A stretch of 64,000 bases of DNA, taken from the NCBI GenBank assembly GCA_049516395.1, contig JBEKTD010000006.1, positions 1 through 64,000 on the forward strand, given 5' to 3'. This DNA is from Fen-1362 sp049516395. Its GTDB lineage: Bacteria; Planctomycetota; Phycisphaerae; Sedimentisphaerales; Anaerobacaceae. Below are positions 1 to 8,581 of the stretch, piece by piece (positions within the stretch are counted from its first letter, which is position 1; each line of letters starts with the position of its first letter). The position numbers were made by a program, and so were the translations under genes. The notes under the pieces were generated by a model. It searched no databases. It was not told the origin of the DNA and saw only the letters and a list, made by a program, of their open reading frames with translations.

Positions 1-191
1 TTGACATTGTCGTTGCCGCCGTTTTGAGCGCCGTCCCAGCATTGCATGTTTGTTCCATACATCGTCTCCGGAATAGCCCGGATATACGATGAGGCATCAA
101 CGCTGACCGTTAAATCAGCGGCCTTAACCGACGCCATCGAACACAGGAGAATACACACAAAAACAACTGATATGGCTGTTTGCAATTTCAT
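1..191 (-). CDS. Secreted protein, N-terminal fragment (runs off the window)
   Basis: An open frame reads leftward from an ATG at 191 to the window edge, giving 63 codons without a stop. The first 25 or so residues form a typical Sec signal peptide: MKLQTAIS, then a hydrophobic VVFVCILLC core, then a small-residue region ending near VKA-A. The mature start is DLTVSVDASSYIR, followed by a stretch containing MYGTNMQCWDGAQNGG. A ribosome-binding site, GGGGG, lies just upstream of the ATG. The mature start resembles the N-terminal strands of secreted glycoside hydrolases, where a phrase like 'YG.N' is common, but too little is present to name a family. What is seen is the signal peptide and the open frame; the enzymatic role is only a guess. 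Confidence 0.6.
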   Translation of the reverse strand, partial: MKLQTAISVVFVCILLCSMASVKAADLTVSVDASSYIRAIPETMYGTNMQCWDGAQNGGNDNV

Positions 192-349
192 CACATTAAC
201 CCCCAAAACCAATATATTTTCTGTCAGCAACCAAAGGTGTATAACTACAATAGTACATCTTCAAATTATCATAAATCGCTGATTTATTCAAGGAATAAGG
301 CGTAAGTCCTTGCCAATAATGGCCTTGCGGCAATAAATAATGTGTACCA

Positions 350-1966
350 TCAGCCGGTAAGCAAATCAAATAACTCCGGACTCAGCGATTGCCTGAGCTT
401 TTGCAGGCCCCCCAGCTCGATTTGACGCACCCGCTCTTTGCTCAGGCCTAAATCATCGCCGATTTGCTTTAGCGTCTTTTTGTTCTTTTTGACCAATGTC
501 CCCTCAAGACCGAAATGGTTAATGATTACATACTGCTCGCGCTTCTCAAGCTCATCCCGTATAACCTGGATAAGGTCACTCCGTGCCCTTTCCACAGCCG
601 CCAAATCCTTCTGCCCTATTTTGGATTCCTTCTGGAACTCGTTTATATCAGCCGTAACCCTGTCGGCCTCGGCTTTTTGGCCGGGTATCCTGTGAGCAAA
701 ATCCTTGCTGATTGCCCAGCTCGCATACGTCGAAAACCTGAAACCTTTTGTGTAATCGAATTTTTCGGCCGCTTTAATCAGCGAAACATTGCCCTGGCTG
801 ACCAAATCACTGATATTGGCGCCGGTAATGGTGTGCTTGTTGGCAACGCTGACGACTAATCGCAGATTCGCTTCGATGATTACTTTCTTGGCCGCCTCCG
901 CCCCTGCAAGACATTTTTCAATCTCATCAAGCATATCGCTGGTAATACGCTCGGTTCTTATTTGCTCTCTGATAGCATCTGCGCGATATTTTAGAAAGTT
1001 ATACTTTCTGAAAAGCTCCATTTCCTCCTGCCTGTTAAGCACGGGCGAATTCCATCGTTGCGACGAACCGCCCAGAATTTTTTCCGCCGCACCGGGCATA
1101 GAAAATTCGTCGCTTGCGATATATTCAATCCTTTTTGCCAGCAGCATTTGCGCCCTGCGATGCTTTAATATCCTGTATATCGAGCTTCTGCTTCTACCGA
1201 ACCGCCCCATCAGCTCCTTTATGCCCGCCCCTTGTTTGTGCAATCGGTCAAGCTCCACCGCCTCGGCGGGACTTAGCAATCGTGCTGTTTGCCGTAATTT
1301 TGCCGCACCGCCAGCCGGAATCGACTTCTGATAATTCAACAGAATATATCGTATCGTTTCCTGTCCCCTGCCCGTCTCGGCCGCTATATGGCGTATTATC
1401 CGCTGCCTGCTCATTTTTGTCTCGCTGCTCAACTCGCAGGCACGTTCCATTATCTTTTGCCTCTGGCTCTCGGATACACGGGAAAAATGCCCCGCCTTTT
1501 CAGCCAGGGCGGGATGTTCAACCAGAAATTTATCCACTACCGACTGCAAAAAACCGAGCCGTTTCCTCTTGTCGTCGCAAAGATACTTGCGAACTTTCAA
1601 ACCTCGTTTTCTCCACCTGTCGATGGTCTTGGTCGAGATGTGCATCTTTTTGGCAAGCTGTTTTTTGGTGTAAACTTCTTCGCTCTGCTCGTTGGCGGGC
1701 GGCGCAACCTGGCCGCTCAGCTTCCATATAAAAATCCGCAGGTCATCCTCCAACTCATCACCCTTGATAAGCCGATGCCCCGCCCCCTCTTCAGGCCTGT
1801 ATCCCGTAATCTTGTAGCAAACGAACTCGAATGGATATTCCTTGTCCTTCTCGATTATATCGAGAAGCTCTTCGGTCCTGTCGAGCTGCTTTCTTCGTTG
1901 TTTGGCCGGGGCAAATTTAATTTGCACCAAAAGCCCGGCCAAATCCTCGTTTTTTATCTTTCTCAT
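350..1966 (-). CDS. RNA polymerase sigma-70 family factor with N-terminal HTH-rich extension
   Basis: This is a sigma factor that directs RNA polymerase to promoters. The C-terminal half has region 1.2 (around LNRQEEMELFRKY), region 2 (ANLRLVVSVANKH ... DLVSQGNVSLIKAAEKFDY, then FRFSTYASWAI) and region 4.2 (KTLKQIGDDLGLSKERVRQIE). Region 3 is short. The first 290 residues are unusual. They contain three helix-turn-helix-like segments, near residues 100-123 (YTKKQLAKKMHISTKTIDRW), 185-210 and 247-273 (MGRFGRSRSSIYRI). Where primary sigmas carry WWIRQAI in region 2.4, this protein reads WAISKDF, so its -10 preference may differ. I prefer the ATG at 1966; a TTG at 1987 would add seven residues, and neither has a strong ribosome site. 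The sigma identity is secure; the role of the extension is not known. Confidence 0.9.
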   Translation of the reverse strand: MRKIKNEDLAGLLVQIKFAPAKQRRKQLDRTEELLDIIEKDKEYPFEFVCYKITGYRPEEGAGHRLIKGDELEDDLRIFIWKLSGQVAPPANEQSEEVYTKKQLAKKMHISTKTIDRWRKRGLKVRKYLCDDKRKRLGFLQSVVDKFLVEHPALAEKAGHFSRVSESQRQKIMERACELSSETKMSRQRIIRHIAAETGRGQETIRYILLNYQKSIPAGGAAKLRQTARLLSPAEAVELDRLHKQGAGIKELMGRFGRSRSSIYRILKHRRAQMLLAKRIEYIASDEFSMPGAAEKILGGSSQRWNSPVLNRQEEMELFRKYNFLKYRADAIREQIRTERITSDMLDEIEKCLAGAEAAKKVIIEANLRLVVSVANKHTITGANISDLVSQGNVSLIKAAEKFDYTKGFRFSTYASWAISKDFAHRIPGQKAEADRVTADINEFQKESKIGQKDLAAVERARSDLIQVIRDELEKREQYVIINHFGLEGTLVKKNKKTLKQIGDDLGLSKERVRQIELGGLQKLRQSLSPELFDLLTG

Positions 1967-2029
1967 ATTCTTTTCACTGCGGGACAAAATGCCCGCTATT
2001 ACTACTTACGATTTTACCACTCTGCGCAT

Positions 2030-2060
2030 AAAAAAGCAGCCCCATAAACCGGGACTGCTT
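2030..2060 (-). terminator. Intrinsic terminator of the corrinoid-protein gene
   Basis: Read on the minus strand, AAGCAG, a one-base mismatch and CCC pair with GGG, the opposing base and CTGCTT, around a seven-base loop. A run of six T follows at once. It starts about 25 bases after the stop codon of the corrinoid protein and so separates that gene from the sigma factor. Confidence 0.8.
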
Positions 2061-2086
2061 TGATATATCAAACAATACTCAATCGC

Positions 2087-2713
2087 TCAGGCAATCAGCC
2101 GTTTCGCCACATCCACCGCCGTCGCCGCATCCGCCGCGTAACCGTCAGCGCCAATTTTGTCCGCGTAATTCTGCGTCACCGGCGCCCCGCCAATCATCAC
2201 CTTTGTCTTAAGACCGGCGCTTCTAAGCTCTTTGAGCGTCTTTTCCATCTTAGGCATAGTCGTCGTAAGCAATGTGCTCATACCAACAAGCTGCGCCCCT
2301 GTCGCTTTGGCCTTCTCGACGAATTTTTCCGACGTTACGTCAACGCCCAGGTCAATCACCTCAAAACCGGCGCCCTTCATCATCATCGCTACGAGGTTTT
2401 TGCCGATATCGTGCAGGTCTCCCTGGACTGTGCCTACCACAAATTTGCCGACCGGCTTGACGCCCGCCTTGACTAATTCCGGCTCCAAAACCTGCATCGC
2501 CATTTTCATAGCGCGGGCAGCAATCAGAACTTCTGGAATGTAAATCTCATTGTTTTTGAAACGCAGCCCCACCGTATCCATACCAGCTATTAAACCACTT
2601 TTGAGAATATCGCCCGCCGGCATTTTCTCCGCTATCGCCTGCTTGGTGATTGTTACAGCCGTGTTTGGGTCGCCCTTTATTACCGCCTCAGCCAAAGCTT
2701 TTAAATCAGCCAT
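2087..2713 (-). CDS. Corrinoid (cobalamin-binding) protein, methyltransferase-type
   Basis: This protein of 208 residues has the two-part layout of MtaC/MtbC/MtmC-like corrinoid proteins: a helical cap domain over residues 1-85, then a Rossmann-like B12 domain. The cobalt-ligand motif D-x-H-x-x-G is intact as D99-L-H101-D-I-G104, followed by FEVIDLGVDV and a glycine-rich MIGGAPV segment. In the known family these proteins carry a methyl group between a substrate methyltransferase and an acceptor or reactivating enzyme. No methyltransferase or RamA-like activator lies in this window, so its partners are encoded elsewhere. The ATG at 2713 is preferred; GGAG lies 12 bases upstream, and a TTG at 2731 is the alternative. 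It is transcribed alone and has its own terminator. Confidence 0.88.
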   Translation of the reverse strand: MADLKALAEAVIKGDPNTAVTITKQAIAEKMPAGDILKSGLIAGMDTVGLRFKNNEIYIPEVLIAARAMKMAMQVLEPELVKAGVKPVGKFVVGTVQGDLHDIGKNLVAMMMKGAGFEVIDLGVDVTSEKFVEKAKATGAQLVGMSTLLTTTMPKMEKTLKELRSAGLKTKVMIGGAPVTQNYADKIGADGYAADAATAVDVAKRLIA

Positions 2714-2967
2714 ATTCTTGCATATCTCCAATATTTTGATTGGCTTAAACTACCGTTACTTCCAAAACCCCCTATTATTAGACACTATCTCCACGCCCAA
2801 AGCAAGCGATAAATCCGCACTTCTTCCTCCCAACTAAAATCCCAAATTTTAGTCCTTGACAAACGCCTCCGATTTGATTTATGCTACCACTAATTTGGTA
2901 AGTTGGGGGCAAAGGGCGAATTGCAAAACTCCCCAATATTACATAGCCCGTGGGGCAAGAGGTAAAT

Positions 2968-3774
2968 TTGCTCTCTTATGTAAAAGTCCTAATATGCAGA
3001 AGATATGCTGTTCTTGCGCTTTTGATAATCATCGAAGCGGCACTTGCGGTTGTCTGTATCAGTCACAGCAGCTTAAAGCCATATTTAAGTTTTTATCAAT
3101 CTCAGTCGCTTACCGCGTTACCGCCCGAAAACCAGCTTGCCGGGCTTGCTTACTATCGCTATGACCCCAACACAAGCAGTTTGTGTTTCGCCGCCAGTGC
3201 AGGGATGCTTAGTGCGGAAGATGCGCCGCTGGGTATCTTCAAAACCGCGGCCGCCAGAACAATAAAAGTTACGGACCTGCAACTACACTTCAGTGAACCT
3301 TCGGGTTCTCCCGCCGTGGCAGCACTGCAGAGTAACTTCCTGCCCGGAGCACCGGCTGTCGGCAAAAACGCCCTTCAGGGAATTCTCAGCCAACTGGCCG
3401 ACGCTCGTAGCCACCGGGGTATAGATAGTGGCCGCTGGGGTATGGATATGGACCTGAGCAACACCCGCGAGATAACAATCGATGATTTCGACTGTGGGAT
3501 TTTTGACGAAAACGATTTACGGCTCCGCGTGCAAAGCAGTCGGGCAATAGTGAACTCCGGCTGGCCGCTGGTAACGCTGCGAGGCCACGTCACTATTACC
3601 AGTGCCGACGGCAGCACTCTCGAAAGCAATCACGTCAAATGGGACACGAAGAGACAAAGTTTTATCGCAGATGGGATGTATATCCTGCGACGAGGCGAGA
3701 GCCGAATCGCAGGCAAAGGTATTTGTGTTGACAGTCATCTGAATATTACGAATGTCAAAAACGCTAAACTTTAG
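2968..3774 (+). CDS. LptC-like membrane-anchored envelope protein
   Basis: A protein of 268 residues. One hydrophobic segment near the N-terminus (AVLALLIIIEAALAVVCI) is followed by an extracytoplasmic region. Its C-terminal 90 residues (VTLRGHVTITSADG, then LESNHVKWD and SFIADGMYILRR) resemble the beta-jellyroll of LptC/LptA-type proteins, which carry lipopolysaccharide across the periplasm. The best start is the TTG at 2968 because AAGAGG sits five bases upstream; a GTG at 2950 in the same frame lacks such a site. It is followed 17 bases later by the PASTA-repeat gene, so the two are probably co-transcribed. The LptC fold is inferred from pattern only. No lptB, lptF or lptG gene is visible nearby. 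Confidence 0.62.
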   Translation: MLSYVKVLICRRYAVLALLIIIEAALAVVCISHSSLKPYLSFYQSQSLTALPPENQLAGLAYYRYDPNTSSLCFAASAGMLSAEDAPLGIFKTAAARTIKVTDLQLHFSEPSGSPAVAALQSNFLPGAPAVGKNALQGILSQLADARSHRGIDSGRWGMDMDLSNTREITIDDFDCGIFDENDLRLRVQSSRAIVNSGWPLVTLRGHVTITSADGSTLESNHVKWDTKRQSFIADGMYILRRGESRIAGKGICVDSHLNITNVKNAKL

Positions 3775-3791
3775 GAAAGGAGTACGGAAAA

Positions 3792-5720
3792 ATGTCGAGA
3801 AAAACTTTGATTTGGACTTTGTTGGTTGTCGGTGGTTTAACCAGTGTCGCGGCTGCCTCCACCACTTGTCAAGACAATTACAACGACGGTCGGACAGCAT
3901 TGCTCAATGGGAGCTTATCCGGCCTGCGCGATGCCTACAGTAAATTTAATGAAGCAATGCAGGACTCAACCTGCGCCAGTGACAGTAACCTTGTATTCCT
4001 GCATGCTTTAACCCGCGCGGCGATGCTGGTTATCGACAACAACAGCGATGCGAACAGCATAATCAATATAGCAAATACGTTCGGGGTAACCGTTATCGGA
4101 GATTCCTTTGCCGAACTCAATATAAACGTACCAACATCTGGTGGTTGTTACACGATACCGCCCGGGGCGCTGAATGCAACAGAGATTTCGCAGGAAATAC
4201 AAAACTCGATAATTCCCGAAATCAACAGCATCATTGCAGAACTGAGTACAATAAAAGATTCGCCTAAAAAGCGTTTCCTCATATCCTTCCCGACCAGCGA
4301 AACCGGCCTTGGTAAAACCATTAAGGTCGATTACAGCGAGGTCCTCATACTGAAAGGACTGCTTTTAGCAATGAAAAGCCAACTCGAATTCAAACAGGCG
4401 TACGATTTTAACGTTAACTCCGACGACCCAAACATCCAGAGCGCAATCAGCCAGCTCTTTTGCGGCGAAGAACCATCTGTCAATTTCAATATAAATGGAG
4501 ATTTTCTCGAACGCTATGTGCATCTGCTGAATGTCCTGCCGGCCGGCGGCCCCGTCCTTGCGCAGTCGAAAAAAGACCTCATTAATGCTATTAATTACTA
4601 CTTTGCCGTAATAAAGTATCTACAGTCGGTAGTAGGTCTGCAGAAAGACCACTTGATATATATAGACCCCAATAGTCAGTTCGCAATGAATCTGGTCGGA
4701 AACCGTCTGACAACTTTGCGAAATTCACTGACGGCAGGTGCCGCAGGGAAATATCCGTTGGAAACCACAAACACCTACAAGGTGCGCCAAGGGTCTAAAA
4801 CGGTAGGTAATCTTGTGCTGGTATATGACGTTACCGGCCTGATGGGAAATGGGGGGACATTGACACTCAACATCAACGGTATCCCTACGCCGTGGGAAAT
4901 CGACGATTTCGAAGGAATAGGAACCGACTTCGGGATAGACATGGAATATTCCTCGCAATCTGAGCAAATATGGGGATGGTTTCAGGGGACGTTGAGCAGC
5001 GATGGCAAGAAGATAACGAATGGGACGCTCGAGTACTGGGGCGACAATTCAAACACCGTTTATGGTCTTAGCGCACAGCTTGCCAAAACACAGACCACCT
5101 ATGGGAGATTAAACCTGAACCCTGTGTTCGGCGGCTCAAAAAAATATCCCGTTCCGGTTAACCCGAGAGATTTATTCCCTCAATTTGATGCAAACAATCA
5201 CGCCTTGGCCGGAACATTCGGAGACGGATTGGGTGATGATGCCACACTCGGCGGAATTCTTCCCGATATGAGCCAGCAACTCTGGACATCTTTATTAAAC
5301 CTGCCCGCGGCATCGACAACTGTGCCGAATGTTGTGGGCCTGACATCGGCTGATGACGCGAATACCGCTATCACATCTGATGACCTGAAGGTCGGCGACA
5401 TAACTACCGAGTATAGCAATAAGGTGGCTGCGGGTAAGGTTATCAGTCAGAGTCCGCCTGCCGGCGCACAAGTTGCGAGCGGTGCGAAAGTGAGCTATGT
5501 AATATCTCTGGGCAAACCGATTGTGCCGAATGTCGTGGGTCTGACAGTGGCTGATGCCAACATCGCCATCACATCTGCCGGCCTGAAGGTCGGCACCGTA
5601 ACTAAGGCGTATAACAACACGGTGGCTGCAGGTGTGGTCATCAGTCAGAAACCGTCTTACGGTACGGTGGTCGCGGTCGGTTCGAAGGTGAGCTACGTAA
5701 GGTCTCTTGGCAAAAGATAA
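3792..5720 (+). CDS. Secreted protein with two C-terminal PASTA domains
   Basis: A protein of 642 residues with a clear signal peptide (basic MSRK, hydrophobic TLIWTLLVVGGL, cleavage near AAA-S). Residues 25-330 are mostly helical and read like tetratricopeptide-type repeats. Residues 340-500 are beta-rich, with several GTL/NGT turns. At the C-terminus two PASTA domains start at residues 511 and 578, each opening VPNVVGLT and containing SQ.P..G..V..G..VSYV. PASTA domains usually bind peptidoglycan fragments on Ser/Thr kinases or penicillin-binding proteins; here there is no kinase or transpeptidase domain. The gene ends in TAA TAA, and a decayed dockerin-like module follows in the same frame. 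The molecular role is unknown; cell-wall association is an inference. Confidence 0.75.
   Translation: MSRKTLIWTLLVVGGLTSVAAASTTCQDNYNDGRTALLNGSLSGLRDAYSKFNEAMQDSTCASDSNLVFLHALTRAAMLVIDNNSDANSIINIANTFGVTVIGDSFAELNINVPTSGGCYTIPPGALNATEISQEIQNSIIPEINSIIAELSTIKDSPKKRFLISFPTSETGLGKTIKVDYSEVLILKGLLLAMKSQLEFKQAYDFNVNSDDPNIQSAISQLFCGEEPSVNFNINGDFLERYVHLLNVLPAGGPVLAQSKKDLINAINYYFAVIKYLQSVVGLQKDHLIYIDPNSQFAMNLVGNRLTTLRNSLTAGAAGKYPLETTNTYKVRQGSKTVGNLVLVYDVTGLMGNGGTLTLNINGIPTPWEIDDFEGIGTDFGIDMEYSSQSEQIWGWFQGTLSSDGKKITNGTLEYWGDNSNTVYGLSAQLAKTQTTYGRLNLNPVFGGSKKYPVPVNPRDLFPQFDANNHALAGTFGDGLGDDATLGGILPDMSQQLWTSLLNLPAASTTVPNVVGLTSADDANTAITSDDLKVGDITTEYSNKVAAGKVISQSPPAGAQVASGAKVSYVISLGKPIVPNVVGLTVADANIAITSAGLKVGTVTKAYNNTVAAGVVISQKPSYGTVVAVGSKVSYVRSLGKR
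5322..5714 (+). repeat. Tandem duplication encoding the two PASTA domains
   Basis: Two units of about 200 bases, starting at 5322 and 5523, are head to tail and strongly similar at the DNA level. Both open with gtgccgaatgt and continue through the same codons for SQ.P and VSYV. This indicates a fairly recent internal duplication inside the preceding gene. Confidence 0.75.
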
Positions 5721-5795
5721 TAAGGAGCATTTGTTCGATATCAGGTGGATGACCTCCGCTGCTAACTGCCCGCTTGGTGATACCGCGGGGCCTAG

Positions 5796-5978
5796 GGAGC
5801 AGGCAGTGGGGATTGCCTTGTCAATATCTATGACCTTGCCGCCTTGGTCTCACACTGGTTGGACGTCTGCACTCAGCCAAGCTGGTGCGGCAATGTCGAT
5901 TTCAACAGGGATGGCTCGATTGACTTCGCTGATTTCGCAACGCTCGCTAATAAATGGCTGCAACAAGGCGGCTCTTAA
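5796..5978 (+). pseudogene. Decayed dockerin-like (EF-hand pair) module
   Basis: The frame that carries the upstream PASTA gene continues past its double stop and past further stops at 5763, 5778 and 5793. It then opens for 60 codons ending in TAA at 5976-5978. This piece has no start codon. It reads GDCLVNIYDLAALVSHWL, a linker with CTQPSWCGN, then DFNRDGSIDFADFATLANKW. That is the two-fold Ca-binding loop plus helix pattern of type I dockerins, as found at the C-terminus of many planctomycete secreted proteins. It is either the lost C-terminus of the PASTA protein or the remnant of a separate gene. The first loop has lost its N-terminal acidic residues. Confidence 0.7.
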
Positions 5979-6001
5979 CCACCCGCTGTCGGCATACAGT
6001 T

Positions 6002-8581
6002 TCACGCCTTCTCGAAAGTGAATTTGTGCTGTTTGGCGTCGATTTTGATTGTGTCGCCTTCTGTGAATTTGCCTGCCAGCAGTTCCACGGCTAATGGGTT
6101 TTCTAATCGCTGCTGTATTACCCGCTTCATGGGTCTTGCCCCGAACGTCGGGTCGTACCCCTCGTCGGTAATCAGCTTCTTCGCGGCGTTGGTAAACTGA
6201 ACTTCCATTTTCCGCTCCCGCATCCGCTCAGCCAAGTATCGCAACTGTATATCAACAATCTTTCGCAGGTGCTCTTCGTTAAGCGTGTGGAAAACAATCA
6301 CCTCATCAATCCGGTTCAAAAACTCCGGCTTAAAGACCACCTTGAGCATATCCTTGACATGCGCTTCAATCTCCCATTCATCGCCTTTCTCCTCAGTCAT
6401 TTTCTGTATCTGTTCGCTGGCGATGTTACTCGTCATAATTATCACGGTGTTTTTGAAATCCACCGTCCGCCCCTTGCCGTCGGTCAGCCGGGCATCGTCA
6501 AAAACCTGCAACAACACGTTGAACACGTCCGGGTGCGCCTTTTCAATCTCATCGAGCAGAATTACCGAATACGGTTTCCGTCTAACCGCCTCTGTCAATC
6601 GGCCACCCTCTTCATAACCAACGTAACCGGGAGGCGCACCTATAAGCCGAGCCACTGAATGCGACTCCATAAACTCACTCATATCTATACGTATCATCGC
6701 ACTGGGGTCATTGAATAAAAAGTCCGCAAGGGCTTTCGACAATTCCGTCTTGCCAACCCCCGTCGGCCCCAGGAATAAAAACACGCCTATTGGCCTGTGA
6801 GGGTCGCCCAATCCTGCGCGGTTTCTTCTTACCGCGTTACAAATCGCCTCAACCGCCTCATCCTGCCCAACGACTCGCTGGCGAATATGCTCTTCCATTT
6901 TCATCAGCCGGTCGCGTTCGCCGCTGATTAATCTCGCAACAGGTATCCCCGTCCACTTGGCGACAACTTCCGCGATATGCTCTTCGGTAACTTCGTTATG
7001 AACCATTGTCCCATCGCTCTTTACAAGCAGGGCTTCTTTCGTCTCAAGCTCTTTCTTCAAGTTGGTTATCGTGTCGTATTTTAATCTTGCCGCCGTCTCA
7101 AGCTCGCCTTTGCGCTGAGCATCCTCGAACTGCAAGCTTGCGGCGTCGATTTTTTGTTTTAATTCCTTGATGTAATTTATCTCGCCCTTTTCGCGGTCCC
7201 ATTGTGCAGTCAGCTTTCTATCCTGTTCCTGCAAATCGGCCAATTGCTTCTCAGCTTTTTTCAGACGGTCTTTGCTTGCCTCATCCGTCTCTTTTTTCAG
7301 CGCTTCACGCTCAACCTGCAACTGGATTACCCTTCTGCGGATATCATCCAATTCCGCGGGCAGCGAGTCATTTTCAATTCTCAGCTTCGACGCCGCCTCG
7401 TCAATAAGGTCAATTGCCTTATCGGGCAGCCATCGGTCCGAAATATACCTGTTCGACAATGTCGCCGCAGCGACAAGAGCGGAATCCGTTATCCGCACGC
7501 CGTGATGGGTGTCGTAACGGTTCTTCAATCCTCGCAATATAGTTATCGTATCCTCAACACTCGGCGGGTCTATCATAATCGGCTGGAATCTCCGCTCCAG
7601 CGCGGCATCCTTCTCAACGTGTTTGCGATATTCGTCAATCGTCGTCGCACCAATACAACGCAAGTCGCCCCTGGCAAGCGATGGCTTCAGTAAATTCCCC
7701 GCATCGACCGAACCTTCGGCCTTACCCGCGCCGACAACCGTATGCAATTCATCAATGAAAAGAATTATCTCGCCATCCGCGGCAATCACTTCCTTTAATA
7801 CCGCCTTCAGTCGTTCCTCAAACTCGCCCCTGAACTTTGTTCCCGCTATCAGTGCGCCCATATCCAGCGCAATAATTCTCTTGTTTTTCAAACCGGCAGG
7901 CACGTCTCCAGCGACAATTCTCTGCGCCAATCCTTCAACTATCGCGGTTTTGCCCACGCCCGGCTCACCTATCAGTACAGGATTATTTTTCGTACGTCTG
8001 TTCAAAACCTGCATACATCGCCGGATTTCCTCGTCCCTGCCGATAACCGGGTCGAGCTTGCCCTTGCGAGCCATATCCAGCAAATCAATGCCGTATCGTT
8101 CAAGCGATTTGTATTTCCCTTCGGGACTCTGGTCTGTTACTTTTTCTCCGCCGCGAACATCTTTAATCGCCTTTTCTATTTGTTTGGCCGTTACGGAGTT
8201 TAGCCGTAGAATCTCTTTGGCCTCGCTCTGAACCGAGGCAAGAGACATCAGTAAATGTTCTACGCTTAGGTACTCATCGCCCATCGAGTCCGCTATATTC
8301 TGCGCATCCAACACAATCTGGTTGAACGCCGGGTCAGGCATGAGTTGCCCGCTGGTCTTGCCCTGCGCAAGGCGATGTATTTCGCTCTCCGTCATATCTT
8401 TGATACGCCCAACGTTAGCGCCTATTTTTTTGAGAATCTCAGGCGCTATTCCCTCGTCGTCCCCGACAATCGCGCTCAATAAATGCAATGGTGACAGCGC
8501 GGTATTGGATTTTGCCATCGCCGTCTGCTGCGCCGTGGCCAATGCCTCCTGCGTTTTTAACGTAAATTTATCAAACTTCAT
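6002..8581 (-). CDS. clpB: ATP-dependent disaggregase ClpB
   Basis: A hexameric AAA+ chaperone that threads aggregated protein and works with DnaK. The 859 residues match the family length. Order: Clp N-domain pair (residues 1-145), first AAA+ module with Walker A GEPGVGKT at 205-212 and Walker B ILFIDELH, a coiled-coil middle domain (about 400-520) rich in K/E/L that separates ClpB from ClpA/ClpC, then the second AAA+ module with Walker A GPTGVGKT at 605-612 and a C-terminal domain with FLNRIDE and GARPMKR. Start MKFDKFTLKTQEAL is the classic ClpB start. Upstream I see no CIRCE element, so control by HrcA is not indicated. It is convergent with the PASTA gene. Confidence 0.97.
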   Translation of the reverse strand: MKFDKFTLKTQEALATAQQTAMAKSNTALSPLHLLSAIVGDDEGIAPEILKKIGANVGRIKDMTESEIHRLAQGKTSGQLMPDPAFNQIVLDAQNIADSMGDEYLSVEHLLMSLASVQSEAKEILRLNSVTAKQIEKAIKDVRGGEKVTDQSPEGKYKSLERYGIDLLDMARKGKLDPVIGRDEEIRRCMQVLNRRTKNNPVLIGEPGVGKTAIVEGLAQRIVAGDVPAGLKNKRIIALDMGALIAGTKFRGEFEERLKAVLKEVIAADGEIILFIDELHTVVGAGKAEGSVDAGNLLKPSLARGDLRCIGATTIDEYRKHVEKDAALERRFQPIMIDPPSVEDTITILRGLKNRYDTHHGVRITDSALVAAATLSNRYISDRWLPDKAIDLIDEAASKLRIENDSLPAELDDIRRRVIQLQVEREALKKETDEASKDRLKKAEKQLADLQEQDRKLTAQWDREKGEINYIKELKQKIDAASLQFEDAQRKGELETAARLKYDTITNLKKELETKEALLVKSDGTMVHNEVTEEHIAEVVAKWTGIPVARLISGERDRLMKMEEHIRQRVVGQDEAVEAICNAVRRNRAGLGDPHRPIGVFLFLGPTGVGKTELSKALADFLFNDPSAMIRIDMSEFMESHSVARLIGAPPGYVGYEEGGRLTEAVRRKPYSVILLDEIEKAHPDVFNVLLQVFDDARLTDGKGRTVDFKNTVIIMTSNIASEQIQKMTEEKGDEWEIEAHVKDMLKVVFKPEFLNRIDEVIVFHTLNEEHLRKIVDIQLRYLAERMRERKMEVQFTNAAKKLITDEGYDPTFGARPMKRVIQQRLENPLAVELLAGKFTEGDTIKIDAKQHKFTFEKA

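Noticed and set aside
2714..2967. Cobalamin riboswitch upstream of the corrinoid gene
   Set aside because: No B12-box phrase or matching helices are visible on either strand.
5707..6021. Open frame of 104 codons downstream of the PASTA gene
   Set aside because: It is the wrong frame over the dockerin-like remnant; the correct frame shows the EF-hand pattern, and this one shows none.
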